Assembly (NCBI GenBank): GCA_016490735.1
Contig: JAEMWC010001464.1
Coordinates: 18,501 to 82,500, forward strand
Source of the DNA: Pachyseris speciosa
Lineage: Eukaryota > Cnidaria > Anthozoa > Scleractinia > Pachyseridae
Length of the DNA: 64,000 nucleotides
Direction: 5' to 3'
The first letter of the stretch is position 1; every line of letters begins with the position of its first letter. The notes below the pieces were generated by a model that ran no database searches, was not told the origin of the DNA, and saw only the letters and a list, made by a program, of their open reading frames with translations. Positions 40,401 through 53,720 of this stretch are shown here, piece by piece. The translations under genes were made by a program, and so were the position numbers.

Positions 40401-43400
40401 AGCGGCAGCCACATCTGGATGGAATAGAGTCAATCCAGAGCTTATTCTTTACTCATAAATGAATCTAGCGGCAGCCACATCTGGACGGAATAGAGTCAAT
40501 CCAGAGCTTATTCTTTACTCATAAATGAATCTAGCGGCAGCCACATCTGGACGGAATAGAGTCAATCCAGAGCTTATTCTTTACTCATAAATGAATCTAG
40601 CGGCAGCCACATCTGGATGGAATAGAGTCAATCCAGAGCTTATTCTTTACTCATAAATGAATCTAGCGGCAGCCACATCTGGACGGAATAGAGTCAATCC
40701 AGAGCTTATTCTTTACTCATAAATGAATCTAGCGGCAGCCACATCTGGACGGAATAGAGTCATTCCAGAGCTTATTCTTCACTCATAAATGAATCTAGCG
40801 GCAGCCACATCTGGACGGAATAGAGTCAATCCAGAGCTTATTCTTTACTCATAAATGAATCTAGCGGCAGCCACATCTGGACGGAATAGAGTCAATCCAG
40901 AGCTTATTCTTTACTCATAAATGAATCTAGCGGCAGCCACATCTGGACGGAATAGAGTCATTCCAGAGCTTATTCTTTACTCATAAATGAATCTAGCGGC
41001 AGCCACATCTGGACGGAATAGAGTCAATCCAGAGCTTATTCTTTACTCATAAATGAATCTAGCGGCAGCCACATCTGGACGGAATAGAGTCAATCCAGAG
41101 CTTATTCTTTACTCATAAATGAATCTAGCGGCAGCCACATCTGGACGGAATAGAGTCAATCCAGAGCTTATTCTTTACTCATAAATGAATCTAGCGGCAG
41201 CCACATCTGGACGGAATAGAGTCAATCCAGAGCTTATTCTTTACTCATAAATGAATCTAGCGGCAGCCACATCTGGACGGAATAGAGTCAATCCAGAGCT
41301 TATTCTTTACTCATAAATGAATCTAGCGGCAGCCACATCTGGACGGAATAGAGTCAATCCAGAGCTTATTCTTTACTCATAAATGAATCTAGCGGCAGCC
41401 ACATCTGGACGGAATAGAGTCAATCCAGAGCTTATTCTTTACTCATAAATGAATCTAGCGGCAGCCACATCTGGATGGAATAGAGTCAATCCAGAGCTTA
41501 TTCTTTACTCATAAATGAATCTAGCGGCAGCCACATCTGGACGGAATAGAGTCAATCCAGAGCTTATTCTTTACTCATAAATGAATCTAGCGGCAGCCAC
41601 ATCTGGACGGAATAGAGTCATTCCAGAGCTTATTCTTTACTCATAAATGAATCTAGCGGCAGCCACATCTGGATGGAATAGAGTCAATCCAGAGCTTATT
41701 CTTTACTCATAAATGAATCTAGCGGCAGCCACATCTGGACGGAATAGAGTCAATCCAGAGCTTATTCTTTACTCATAAATGAATCTAGCGGCAGCCACAT
41801 CTGGACGGAATAGAGTCATTCCAGAGCTTATTCTTTACTCATAAATGAATCTAGCGGCAGCCACATCTGGACGGAATAGAGTCAATCCAGAGCTTATTCT
41901 TTACTCATAAATGAATCTAGCGGCAGCCACATCTGGACGGAATAGAGTCAATCCAGAGCTTATTCTTTACTCATAAATGAATCTAGCGGCAGCCACATCT
42001 GGACGGAATAGAGTCAATCCAGAGCTTATTCTTTACTCATAAATGAATCTAGCGGCAGCCACATCTGGACGGAATAGAGTCAATCCAGAGCTTATTCTTT
42101 ACTCATAAATGAATCTAGCGGCAGCCACATCTGGACGGAATAGAGTCAATCCAGAGCTTATTCTTTACTCATAAATGAATCTAGCGGCAGCCACATCTGG
42201 ACGGAATAGAGTCAATCCAGAGCTTATTCTTTACTCATAAATGAATCTAGCGGCAGCCACATCTGGATGGAATAGAGTCAATCCAGAGCTTATTCTTTAC
42301 TCATAAATGAATCTAGCGGCAGCCACATCTGGACGGAATAGAGTCAATCCAGAGCTTATTCTTTACTCATAAATGAATCTAGCGGCAGCCACATCTGGAC
42401 GGAATAGAGTCAATCCAGAGCTTATTCTTTACTCATAAATGAATCTAGCGGCAGCCACATCTGGACGGAATAGAGTCAATCCAGAGCTTATTCTTTACTC
42501 ATAAATGAATCTAGCGGCAGCCACATCTGGACGGAATAGAGTCAATCCAGAGCTTATTCTTTACTCATAAATGAATCTAGCGGCAGCCACATCTGGACGG
42601 AATAGAGTCAATCCAGAGCTTATTCTTTACTCATAAATGAATCTAGCGGCAGCCACATCTGGACGGAATAGAGTCAATCCAGAGCTTATTCTTTACTCAT
42701 AAATGAATCTAGCGGCAGCCACATCTGGACGGAATAGAGTCAATCCAGAGCTTATTCTTTACTCATAAATGAATCTAGCGGCAGCCACATCTGGACGGAA
42801 TAGAGTCAATCCAGAGCTTATTCTTTACTCATAAATGAATCTAGCGGCAGCCACATCTGGACGGAATAGAGTCAATCCAGAGCTTATTCTTTACTCATAA
42901 ATGAATCTAGCGGCAGCCACATCTGGACGGAATAGAGTCAATCCAGAGCTTATTCTTTACTCATAAATGAATCTAGCGGCAGCCACATCTGGACGGAATA
43001 GAGTCAATCCAGAGCTTATTCTTTACTCATAAATGAATCTAGCGGCAGCCACATCTGGACGGAATAGAGTCAATCCAGAGCTTATTCTTTACTCATAAAT
43101 GAATCTAGCGGCAGCCACATCTGGACGGAATAGAGTCAATCCAGAGCTTATTCTTTACTCATAAATGAATCTAGCGGCAGCCACATCTGGACGGAATAGA
43201 GTCAATCCAGAGCTTATTCTTTACTCATAAATGAATCTAGCGGCAGCCACATCTGGACGGAATAGAGTCAATCCAGAGCTTATTCTTTACTCATAAATGA
43301 ATCTAGCGGCAGCCACATCTGGACGGAATAGAGTCAATCCAGAGCTTATTCTTTACTCATAAATGAATCTAGCGGCAGCCACATCTGGACGGAATAGAGT

Positions 43401-46400
43401 CAATCCAGAGCTTATTCTTTACTCATAAATGAATCTAGCGGCAGCCACATCTGGACGGAATAGAGTCAATCCAGAGCTTATTCTTTACTCATAAATGAAT
43501 CTAGCGGCAGCCACATCTGGACGGAATAGAGTCAATCCAGAGCTTATTCTTTACTCATAAATGAATCTAGCGGCAGCCACATCTGGACGGAATAGAGTCA
43601 ATCCAGAGCTTATTCTTTACTCATAAATGAATCTAGCGGCAGCCACATCTGGACGGAATAGAGTCAATCCAGAGCTTATTCTTTACTCATAAATGAATCT
43701 AGCGGCAGCCACATCTGGACGGAATAGAGTCAATCCAGAGCTTATTCTTTACTCATAAATGAATCTAGCGGCAGCCACATCTGGACGGAATAGAGTCAAT
43801 CCAGAGCTTATTCTTTACTCATAAATGAATCTAGCGGCAGCCACATCTGGACGGAATAGAGTCAATCCAGAGCTTATTCTTTACTCATAAATGAATCTAG
43901 CGGCAGCCACATCTGGACGGAATAGAGTCAATCCAGAGCTTATTCTTTACTCATAAATGAATCTAGCGGCAGCCACATCTGGACGGAATAGAGTCAATCC
44001 AGAGCTTATTCTTTACTCATAAATGAATCTAGCGGCAGCCACATCTGGACGGAATAGAGTCAATCCAGAGCTTATTCTTTACTCATAAATGAATCTAGCG
44101 GCAGCCACATCTGGACGGAATAGAGTCAATCCAGAGCTTATTCTTTACTCATAAATGAATCTAGCGGCAGCCACATCTGGATGGAATAGAGTCAATCCAG
44201 AGCTTATTCTTTACTCATAAATGAATCTAGCGGCAGCCACATCTGGACGGAATAGAGTCAATCCAGAGCTTATTCTTTACTCATAAATGAATCTAGCGGC
44301 AGCCACATCTGGACGGAATAGAGTCAATCCAGAGCTTATTCTTTACTCATAAATGAATCTAGCGGCAGCCACATCTGGACGGAATAGAGTCAATCCAGAG
44401 CTTATTCTTTACTCATAAATGAATCTAGCGGCAGCCACATCTGGACGGAATAGAGTCAATCCAGAGCTTATTCTTTACTCATAAATGAATCTAGCGGCAG
44501 CCACATCTGGACGGAATAGAGTCAATCCAGAGCTTATTCTTTACTCATAAATGAATCTAGCGGCAGCCACATCTGGACGGAATAGAGTCAATCCAGAGCT
44601 TATTCTTTACTCATAAATGAATCTAGCGGCAGCCACATCTGGACGGAATAGAGTCAATCCAGAGCTTATTCTTTACTCATAAATGAATCTAGCGGCAGCC
44701 ACATCTGGACGGAATAGAGTCAATCCAGAGCTTATTCTTTACTCATAAATGAATCTAGCGGCAGCCACATCTGGACGGAATAGAGTCAATCCAGAGCTTA
44801 TTCTTTACTCATAAATGAATCTAGCGGCAGCCACATCTGGACGGAATAGAGTCAATCCAGAGCTTATTCTTTACTCATAAATGAATCTAGCGGCAGCCAC
44901 ATCTGGACGGAATAGAGTCAATCCAGAGCTTATTCTTTACTCATAAATGAATCTAGCGGCAGCCACATCTGGACGGAATAGAGTCAATCCAGAGCTTATT
45001 CTTTACTCATAAATGAATCTAGCGGCAGCCACATCTGGACGGAATAGAGTCAATCCAGAGCTTATTCTTTACTCATAAATGAATCTAGCGGCAGCCACAT
45101 CTGGACGGAATAGAGTCAATCCAGAGCTTATTCTTTACTCATAAATGAATCTAGCGGCAGCCACATCTGGACGGAATAGAGTCAATCCAGAGCTTATTCT
45201 TTACTCATAAATGAATCTAGCGGCAGCCACATCTGGACGGAATAGAGTCAATCCAGAGCTTATTCTTTACTCATAAATGAATCTAGCGGCAGCCACATCT
45301 GGACGGAATAGAGTCAATCCAGAGCTTATTCTTTACTCATAAATGAATCTAGCGGCAGCCACATCTGGACGGAATAGAGTCAATCCAGAGCTTATTCTTT
45401 ACTCATAAATGAATCTAGCGGCAGCCACATCTGGACGGAATAGAGTCAATCCAGAGCTTATTCTTTACTCATAAATGAATCTAGCGGCAGCCACATCTGG
45501 ACGGAATAGAGTCAATCCAGAGCTTATTCTTTACTCATAAATGAATCTAGCGGCAGCCACATCTGGACGGAATAGAGTCAATCCAGAGCTTATTCTTTAC
45601 TCATAAATGAATCTAGCGGCAGCCACATCTGGACGGAATAGAGTCAATCCAGAGCTTATTCTTTACTCATAAATGAATCTAGCGGCAGCCACATCTGGAC
45701 GGAATAGAGTCAATCCAGAGCTTATTCTTTACTCATAAATGAATCTAGCGGCAGCCACATCTGGACGGAATAGAGTCAATCCAGAGCTTATTCTTTACTC
45801 ATAAATGAATCTAGCGGCAGCCACATCTGGACGGAATAGAGTCAATCCAGAGCTTATTCTTTACTCATAAATGAATCTAGCGGCAGCCACATCTGGACGG
45901 AATAGAGTCAATCCAGAGCTTATTCTTTACTCATAAATGAATCTAGCGGCAGCCACATCTGGACGGAATAGAGTCAATCCAGAGCTTATTCTTTACTCAT
46001 AAATGAATCTAGCGGCAGCCACATCTGGACGGAATAGAGTCAATCCAGAGCTTATTCTTTACTCATAAATGAATCTAGCGGCAGCCACATCTGGACGGAA
46101 TAGAGTCAATCCAGAGCTTATTCTTTACTCATAAATGAATCTAGCGGCAGCCACATCTGGACGGAATAGAGTCAATCCAGAGCTTATTCTTTACTCATAA
46201 ATGAATCTAGCGGCAGCCACATCTGGACGGAATAGAGTCAATCCAGAGCTTATTCTTTACTCATAAATGAATCTAGCGGCAGCCACATCTGGATGGAATA
46301 GAGTCAATCCAGAGCTTATTCTTTACTCATAAATGAATCTAGCGGCAGCCACATCTGGATGGAATAGAGTCAATCCAGAGCTTATTCTTTACTCATAAAT

Positions 46401-49400
46401 GAATCTAGCGGCAGCCACATCTGGACGGAATAGAGTCAATCCAGAGCTTATTCTTTACTCATAAATGAATCTAGCGGCAGCCACATCTGGACGGAATAGA
46501 GTCAATCCAGAGCTTATTCTTTACTCATAAATGAATCTAGCGGCAGCCACATCTGGACGGAATAGAGTCAATCCAGAGCTTATTCTTTACTCATAAATGA
46601 ATCTAGCGGCAGCCACATCTGGATGGAATAGAGTCAATCCAGAGCTTATTCTTTACTCATAAATGAATCTAGCGGCAGCCACATCTGGACGGAATAGAGT
46701 CAATCCAGAGCTTATTCTTTACTCATAAATGAATCTAGCGGCAGCCACATCTGGACGGAATAGAGTCAATCCAGAGCTTATTCTTTACTCATAAATGAAT
46801 CTAGCGGCAGCCACATCTGGACGGAATAGAGTCAATCCAGAGCTTATTCTTTACTCATAAATGAATCTAGCGGCAGCCACATCTGGACGGAATAGAGTCA
46901 ATCCAGAGCTTATTCTTTACTCATAAATGAATCTAGCGGCAGCCACATCTGGACGGAATAGAGTCAATCCAGAGCTTATTCTTTACTCATAAATGAATCT
47001 AGCGGCAGCCACATCTGGACGGAATAGAGTCAATCCAGAGCTTATTCTTTACTCATAAATGAATCTAGCGGCAGCCACATCTGGACGGAATAGAGTCAAT
47101 CCAGAGCTTATTCTTTACTCATAAATGAATCTAGCGGCAGCCACATCTGGACGGAATAGAGTCAATCCAGAGCTTATTCTTTACTCATAAATGAATCTAG
47201 CGGCAGCCACATCTGGACGGAATAGAGTCAATCCAGAGCTTATTCTTTACTCATAAATGAATCTAGCGGCAGCCACATCTGGATGGAATAGAGTCAATCC
47301 AGAGCTTATTCTTTACTCATAAATGAATCTAGCGGCAGCCACATCTGGACGGAATAGAGTCAATCCAGAGCTTATTCTTTACTCATAAATGAATCTAGCG
47401 GCAGCCACATCTGGATGGAATAGAGTCAATCCAGAGCTTATTCTTTACTCATAAATGAATCTAGCGGCAGCCACATCTGGATGGAATAGAGTCAATCCAG
47501 AGCTTATTCTTTACTCATAAATGAATCTAGCGGCAGCCACATCTGGACGGAATAGAGTCAATCCAGAGCTTATTCTTTACTCATAAATGAATCTAGCGGC
47601 AGCCACATCTGGACGGAATAGAGTCATCCAGAGCTTATTCTTTACTCATAAATGAATCTAGCGGCAGCCACATCTGGACGGAATAGAGTCAATCCAGAGC
47701 TTATTCTTTACTCATAAATGAATCTAGCGGCAGCCACATCTGGACGGAATAGAGTCAATCCAGAGCTTATTCTTTACTCATAAATGAATCTAGCGGCAGC
47801 CACATCTGGACGGAATAGAGTCATTCCAGAGCTTATTCTTTACTCATAAATGAATCTAGCGGCAGCCACATCTGGACGGAATAGAGTCAATCCAGAGCTT
47901 ATTCTTTACTCATAAATGAATCTAGCGGCAGCCACATCTGGACGGAATAGAGTCAATCCAGAGCTTATTCTTTACTCATAAATGAATCTAGCGGCAGCCA
48001 CATCTGGACGGAATAGAGTCAATCCAGAGCTTATTCTTTACTCATAAATGAATCTAGCGGCAGCCACATCTGGACGGAATAGAGTCAATCCAGAGCTTAT
48101 TCTTTACTCATAAATGAATCTAGCGGCAGCCACATCTGGACGGAATAGAGTCAATCCAGAGCTTATTCTTTACTCATAAATGAATCTAGCGGCAGCCACA
48201 TCTGGACGGAATAGAGTCAATCCAGAGCTTATTCTTTACTCATAAATGAATCTAGCGGCAGCCACATCTGGACGGAATAGAGTCAATCCAGAGCTTATTC
48301 TTTACTCATAAATGAATCTAGCGGCAGCCAAATCTTGACGGAATAGAGTCAATCCAGAGCTTATTCTTTACTCATAAATGAATCTAGCGGCAGCCAAATC
48401 TTGACGGAATAGAGTCAATCCAGAGCTTATTCTTTACTCATAAATGAATCTAGCGGCAGCCACATCTGGACGGAATAGAGTCAATCCAGAGCTTATTCTT
48501 TACTCATAAATGAATCTAGCGGCAGCCACATCTGGACGGAATAGAGTCATCCAGAGCTTATTCTTTACTCATAAATGAATCTAGCGGCAGCCACATCTGG
48601 ACGGAATAGAGTCAATCCAGAGCTTATTCTTTACTCATAAATGAATCTAGCGGCAGCCACATCTGGACGGAATAGAGTCAATCCAGAGCTTATTCTTTAC
48701 TCATAAATGAATCTAGCGGCAGCCACATCTGGACGGAATAGAGTCAATCCAGAGCTTATTCTTTACTCATAAATGAATCTAGCGGCAGCCACATCTGGAC
48801 GGAATAGAGTCAATCCAGAGCTTATTCTTTACTCATAAATGAATTAGCGGCAGCCACATCTGGACGGAATAGAGTCAATCCAGAGCTTATTCTTTACTCA
48901 TAAATGAATCTAGCGGCAGCCACATCTGGACGGAATAGAGTCAATCCAGAGCTTATTCTTTACTCATAAATGAATCTAGCGGCAGCCACATCTGGACGGA
49001 ATAGAGTCAATCCAGAGCTTATTCTTTACTCATAAATGAATCTAGCGGCAGCCACATCTGGACGGAATAGAGTCAATCCAGAGCTTATTCTTTACTCATA
49101 AATGAATCTAGCGGCAGCCACATCTGGACGGAATAGAGTCAATCCAGAGCTTATTCTTTACTCATAAATGAATCTAGCGGCAGCCACATCTGGATGGAAT
49201 AGAGTCAATCCAGAGCTTATTCTTTACTCATAAATGAATCTAGCGGCAGCCACATCTGGACGGAATAGAGTCATTGCAGAGCTTATTCTTTACTCATAAA
49301 TGAATCTAGCGGCAGCCACATCTGGACGGAATAGAGTCAGTCCAGAGCATATTCTTTACTCATAAATGAATCTAGCGGCAGCCACATCTGGACGGAATAG

Positions 49401-50153
49401 AGTCAATCCAGAGCTTATTCTTTACTCATAAATGAATCTAGCGGCAGCCACATCTGGACGGAATAGAGTCAATCCAGAGCTTATTCTTTACTCATAAATG
49501 AATCTAGCGGCAGCCACATCTGGACGGAATAGAGTCAATCCAGAGCTTATTCTTTACTCATAAATGAATCTAGCGGCAGCCACATCTGGACGGAATAGAG
49601 TCAATCCAGAGCTTATTCTTTACTCATAAATGAATCTAGCGGCAGCCACATCTGGATGGAATAGAGTCAATCCAGAGCTTATTCTTTACTCATAAATGAA
49701 TCTAGCGGCAGCCACATCTGGACGGAATAGAGTCAATCCGGAGCTTATTCTTTACTCATAAATGAATCTAGCGGCAGCCACATCTGGACGGAATAGAGTC
49801 AATCCAGAGCTTATTCTTTACTCATAAATGAATCTAGCGGCAGCCACATCTGGATGGAATAGAGTCAATCCAGAGCTTATTCTTTACTCATAAATGAATC
49901 TAGCGGCAGCCACATCTGGACGGAATAGAGTCATTCCAGAGCTTATTCTTTACTCATAAATGAATCTAGCGGCAGCCACATCTGGACGGAATAGAGTCAA
50001 TCCAGAGCTTATTCTTTACTCATAAATGAATCTAGCGGCAGCCACATCTGGATGGAATAGAGTCAATCCAGAGCTTATTCTTTACTCATAAATGAATCTA
50101 GCGGCAGCCACATCTGGACGGAATAGAGTCAATCCAGAGCTTATTCTTTACTC
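37415..50153. repeat. 66-bp satellite array, about 193 copies
   Basis: An uninterrupted head-to-tail array of a 66-bp unit (plus strand: ACTCATAAATGAATCTAGCG, then GCAGCCACATCTGGACGGAA, TAGAGTCAATCCAGAGCTTA, TTCTTT). 12,739 bp divided by 66 is almost exactly 193. Most units are identical. Recurrent variants are GGACGG to GGATGG and GTCAATCC to GTCATTCC; rare 1-bp deletions occur near 47625, 48549 and 48845, and AATCTTG variants near 48330. The leftmost unit is the most diverged (CTAACGGCAACC). On the minus strand each unit encodes the last residues and stop of the ligand gene at 50098-52121. There are no spacers, so it is not a CRISPR array. Confidence 0.97.
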
Positions 50154-52121
50154 CCTTTTTCGATACCAAGACAACCCGCAAGCTCGTGTATTCCACAGGA
50201 ACACAGCAGACCGTCTTAAACTTTTTCTTTTGGTCTTCGGAGATTGGAACGTCATTTAGGTTGGCGAGTTGACGTATCAGCACGTCGTAAGTGACGTAGG
50301 TGTTATCTCTGGCGTCCAGACTGTAGGGACTGTCACATGACCCAGCGCAATGGGCGAACCTTATAGGGCTCCTGGGTGATGTGATGAAGTGTTCCATTCG
50401 CACCAAGGAGAAATTGGCAGGGAAAGAATGGAGCCGACAGTGTGAGTGAGCTGCTGCATACTTAAGATGCGTCAAGTTCAGCAGCGGATCTTCGTGGTCC
50501 TTGTGATGGATTTCGTCTGCTGGCGGATCTTCGTGGTTCTTGAGATGGACTTTGTCTTCTGCTTAAAGAAAAATGTTATTATAGCAATACCCTGTTAAAT
50601 TTCTAGTAAAGTACTATTGGATAAAACACCCTATATAAAAACTGAAAGAAAAGTTTGAAACATTTTGCAATCATGTTGGGGTAAACTACATTAATCGAGT
50701 GAAAAATGCGTAACGGGAAAGACTATCCCGTCCTGGGCGAAATGAAGAACAGATAGTAGTCCTCATAATCAAATCTCATGGAAACGTAGTTTCCCTACGC
50801 AGGGCTCCGTTACAGTGCAGGAGCGGAGAACTGGAAACGAATAATATGTTTTTGTGCTTTGTTCCTTCAAGTTTAAGTGCTTAATTTACCACTATACTAT
50901 TGCAATGTTTGATTCACTTTAAATGGCTGTTAATCCTTTGAAGTATCATTCTTACAACATTTCTTCATAAGGTCGCCCTTTTATCGATAGTCGCTGCTTG
51001 TTTGGCGCTCCGCCACACACGAGCATTAGCCACAGCTGTTTAACCTTCCCCAAAAATCCCATTTAAAAGACGTCTAAACTACATTGACAAAAAAAATTAT
51101 ATAACATTTTGAGCTTTAAGCTTTATTTCACAACTGGTGCATGACTATCAAAATATAATGGCGTTAATTTTTTTAAAGTGAAAGTAATAAGCAAAGGACC
51201 GCCAACGATAATGCTGTAAGTTGACGTAGGATCTACAAGAGATCTAATCAGCCAAAAAATAAATCGGAATATACATGTAACAAGCAAGGCTGATACTACG
51301 AGAGAAAAGTTGTCTTTGCAAGACACCAACATGACCGAGACTCGATAAAGTAGGGCTGCAACCATAGACAGCCGTTTCCTCCTTATTGCGACTCGTCGAC
51401 ATGGTGTAGCAGATTTAAAAAACGCCAACTTCAATGCGAGCGCCAATAAATTGCACTATGAACCCGTTCACGATATCAAGTTCCGTACCTTGGACTCTCT
51501 TGCCATCCAAGCCAGGCGTTGCCACACCACGTAGCCCGGATAGCAAGGAATCCAAGTGTCACGATGGCGTCTCGCAAAGAAAAATGTAGATTGGCCACTA
51601 CCAATTAAAACGCATGGACAAAACCATGCTAAAAAATACACAGCATATTGGATCTGTAAAAGATCTACGGTCCAAAAATACGAGAGAGTGAAAGTAATAA
51701 GCAAAGGATCGCCAACGATAATGCTATAAGTTAACGTAGGATCTACAAGAGATCTAATCAGCCAAAAAATAAATCGGAATATACATGCAACAAGCAAGGC
51801 TGATCCTACGTTAACTTACTGCGCTTAGAGCAACCGGTAAAAAATGAACCATCTGACCTTTTGCTTCTGAACAATTTACAACACAAAAAAGGAAGATATT
51901 TGAAAGACGAAAATTGAGCAAACTTGAAAAATAAAACGATTTCCTTCCTTTGCTATTGATGCGTTTCAAGACAATTGAATTGAATTGGTTGAATTCTAAT
52001 CGAAGGAAAACTTGAACTGATTACCTTGCTGCGTTGGGTGCGGTAGAGTAGGTGACACCAAGGGCGCAGCTTCGCAACAACCGAAAAGAAACAAAATCAT
52101 CAAAATTTTTGCATTTCTCAT
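50098..52121 (-). CDS. Secreted TGF-beta-superfamily cystine-knot ligand (GDNF-like spacing)
   Basis: Two exons: 52121-52025 (ATG to donor GTAATC, phase 1) and 50558-50098 (acceptor TTTAAGCAG). They join in frame to about 185 residues. The N-terminus is a classical signal peptide (MRNAKILMILFLFGCCEA). A short linker follows, with a 39-bp internal duplication giving HEDP twice and an N-glycosylation site NLT. The C-terminal domain has the seven-Cys pattern C-x29-C-x3-C-x42-CC-x30-C-x-C, with HCAGSC, CCVPVEY and a final CGCR-stop. FITSP before HCAGSC resembles the WIxAP of BMP-type ligands; TYDVLIRQL and the CGC end also resemble GDNF. No RXXR furin site and almost no prodomain are seen, which is unusual. 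The last 17 codons and the stop lie inside the first unit of the 66-bp array. Expected role: extracellular dimeric signal for a receptor kinase, inferred from the fold. Confidence 0.75.
50559..52024 (-). other. Intron of the ligand gene with a 122-bp direct repeat
   Basis: Nearly identical segments at 51179-51300 and 51688-51810 (about 509 bp apart) lie in open minus-strand frames predicting hydrophobic helices (FRFIFWLIRSLVDPTSTYSI). The frames have no assured start and no family I recognise. They could be remnants of a multi-pass membrane protein or a repeat. Confidence 0.5.
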
Positions 52122-52199
52122 CTTGTACTGGATGGTATATTAGGGTTCCGTTCGCAAGCAGGATCGACACTAGGCTCCAACAGCAGATATTTCTTCTAC

Positions 52200-52215
52200 T
52201 CTTCCTTTTATCTCG
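52200..52215 (-). promoter_or_regulatory. Possible TATA-like box of the ligand gene
   Basis: On the minus strand GAGATAAAAGG lies about 85 bp upstream of the ATG at 52121. Position and sequence allow a TATA-type promoter with a short leader. A short upstream ORF starting near 52231 also precedes the ATG. Confidence 0.25.
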
Positions 52216-52259
52216 TTGCGATTCACCATGTAGGGAGATTTTGACACTGGAAACCACGC

Positions 52260-53720
52260 CCTTCTCTCCAAAAATGGAACTGCTTTAACAAAACAGACAA
52301 CAGCTAGTTTTTGGTAAACAGCAAATCTTCACGTTTCATCAAATCTCTTTATTGACAAAAGGGAGATGAAAGCAAGGCCGACTTCGGATGTTTAACAAAT
52401 ATCAATCTTTCGGAAAAAAATAAAATAAAAAAAAAAAAAATGAAGGAGGAAGATTATGCTTCGTGGGATTCCATAAATGTGAAATCAATCTTGTCTTCAT
52501 GAGATGAGAGTCGCGGCACCATGGACGAGAATCAAATGACGTTCTCTGAATAACTTTTAACAGGGATGGGGATTGGTGGAGAGTCCTTCCGTTTTCTTCT
52601 TCCCTTGCATTCTGTTATTCACTTCTGCTTTTATTTTATTGTTTATAGCTATTTACCGTCTTGAGGCTAAATTAAAGCTTTTCGATACTAATGTTGTTAT
52701 CTTTCCCGAAAACCATTAACTTGAATTGAAGTTCACGCATTCAGAAAAACATTAATAAACTATATTTGGCCATAAAATCTCTTATCTTTCACGTAATTAT
52801 TAGGCGAATAAATTAATTGACGTCCAATTTCAATTTTAGTGTGATGAACGTGTGAACATTTGACATCAAAAAGTATTTTCTACGCGTTGCGTGCCTACCT
52901 GTACGAACATTGAATGTTTGAAAGTGGATTGATTATCAGAAGATAGGCATGGTATTTTATTTTTAATTTCTTTGATCTTTTAACGATAATACTCAACGGT
53001 TTCTTCACGTGGCGTGGCTAGTGTGTTGGAAGACTATCTTGTTTTAAATCTAAACACCTCGTGCACGTTTGACTTATAATAGTCACAAGACACAGCTTAA
53101 TTAATGAAAATTCAAGGGTATCACACACACCATTTGACCTTTCGTTAAACATTTCTTCCATCACTTTGCCACTAGATCGCGATTTTATCTTGGAACAGAA
53201 AATAAACAAATGAGTAGTCCGACTTCAACGAGGCCAATTTCGTGAGTTATTCCGTCTTCGTGGCGCCCAGATCTACAAACATTCTCTATGGAATGTAGAT
53301 TACATTAAACAGGTTCCAAAGCATCAGTAGTCCGTACATCGCTCGCACCCATAAATCGAGATGAGAGTACAAGAAATTAATGAAGCAAAACGTTTCTTGA
53401 ACATGCAGCCTCTGTTGCAACTAAACCCACTGCATTATCAGAACATTTTCTCTCTAACGGTCACAGCGCTACTGAAATGCAATTAATTCCCCTAGAAATC
53501 TCTAAATCTAATCGTGATGGTGTGCGAAAAGCCAGAGAAGCATATTTCATTGATAGAGGTCAAACTCTTGAACCTTAAGGTATCAATAGAAAATAAGAAA
53601 TATAATACCTTTCCTTTTGTTTTCATGTTACGTATCTTTCAAATTTTCAAACTGTAACGTTTTTTATTTTCCGTTGCATTGTTTACCTTTATAATAGTAT
53701 CATATTATATCAACAACTTC
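52260..53720. other. Spacer, no gene recognised
   Basis: AT-rich upstream region of the minus-strand ligand gene with a poly-A run near 52420-52440. Open frames here are short and lack domains. Confidence 0.5.

Noticed and set aside
37415..50153. CRISPR array
   Set aside because: The 66-bp units are contiguous with no unique spacers, in an animal genome.
52021..52257. 78-codon minus-strand ORF overlapping the ligand first exon
   Set aside because: Starts at GTG with no signal peptide in that frame. The overlapping ATG frame gives a signal peptide and joins the second exon in the right phase.
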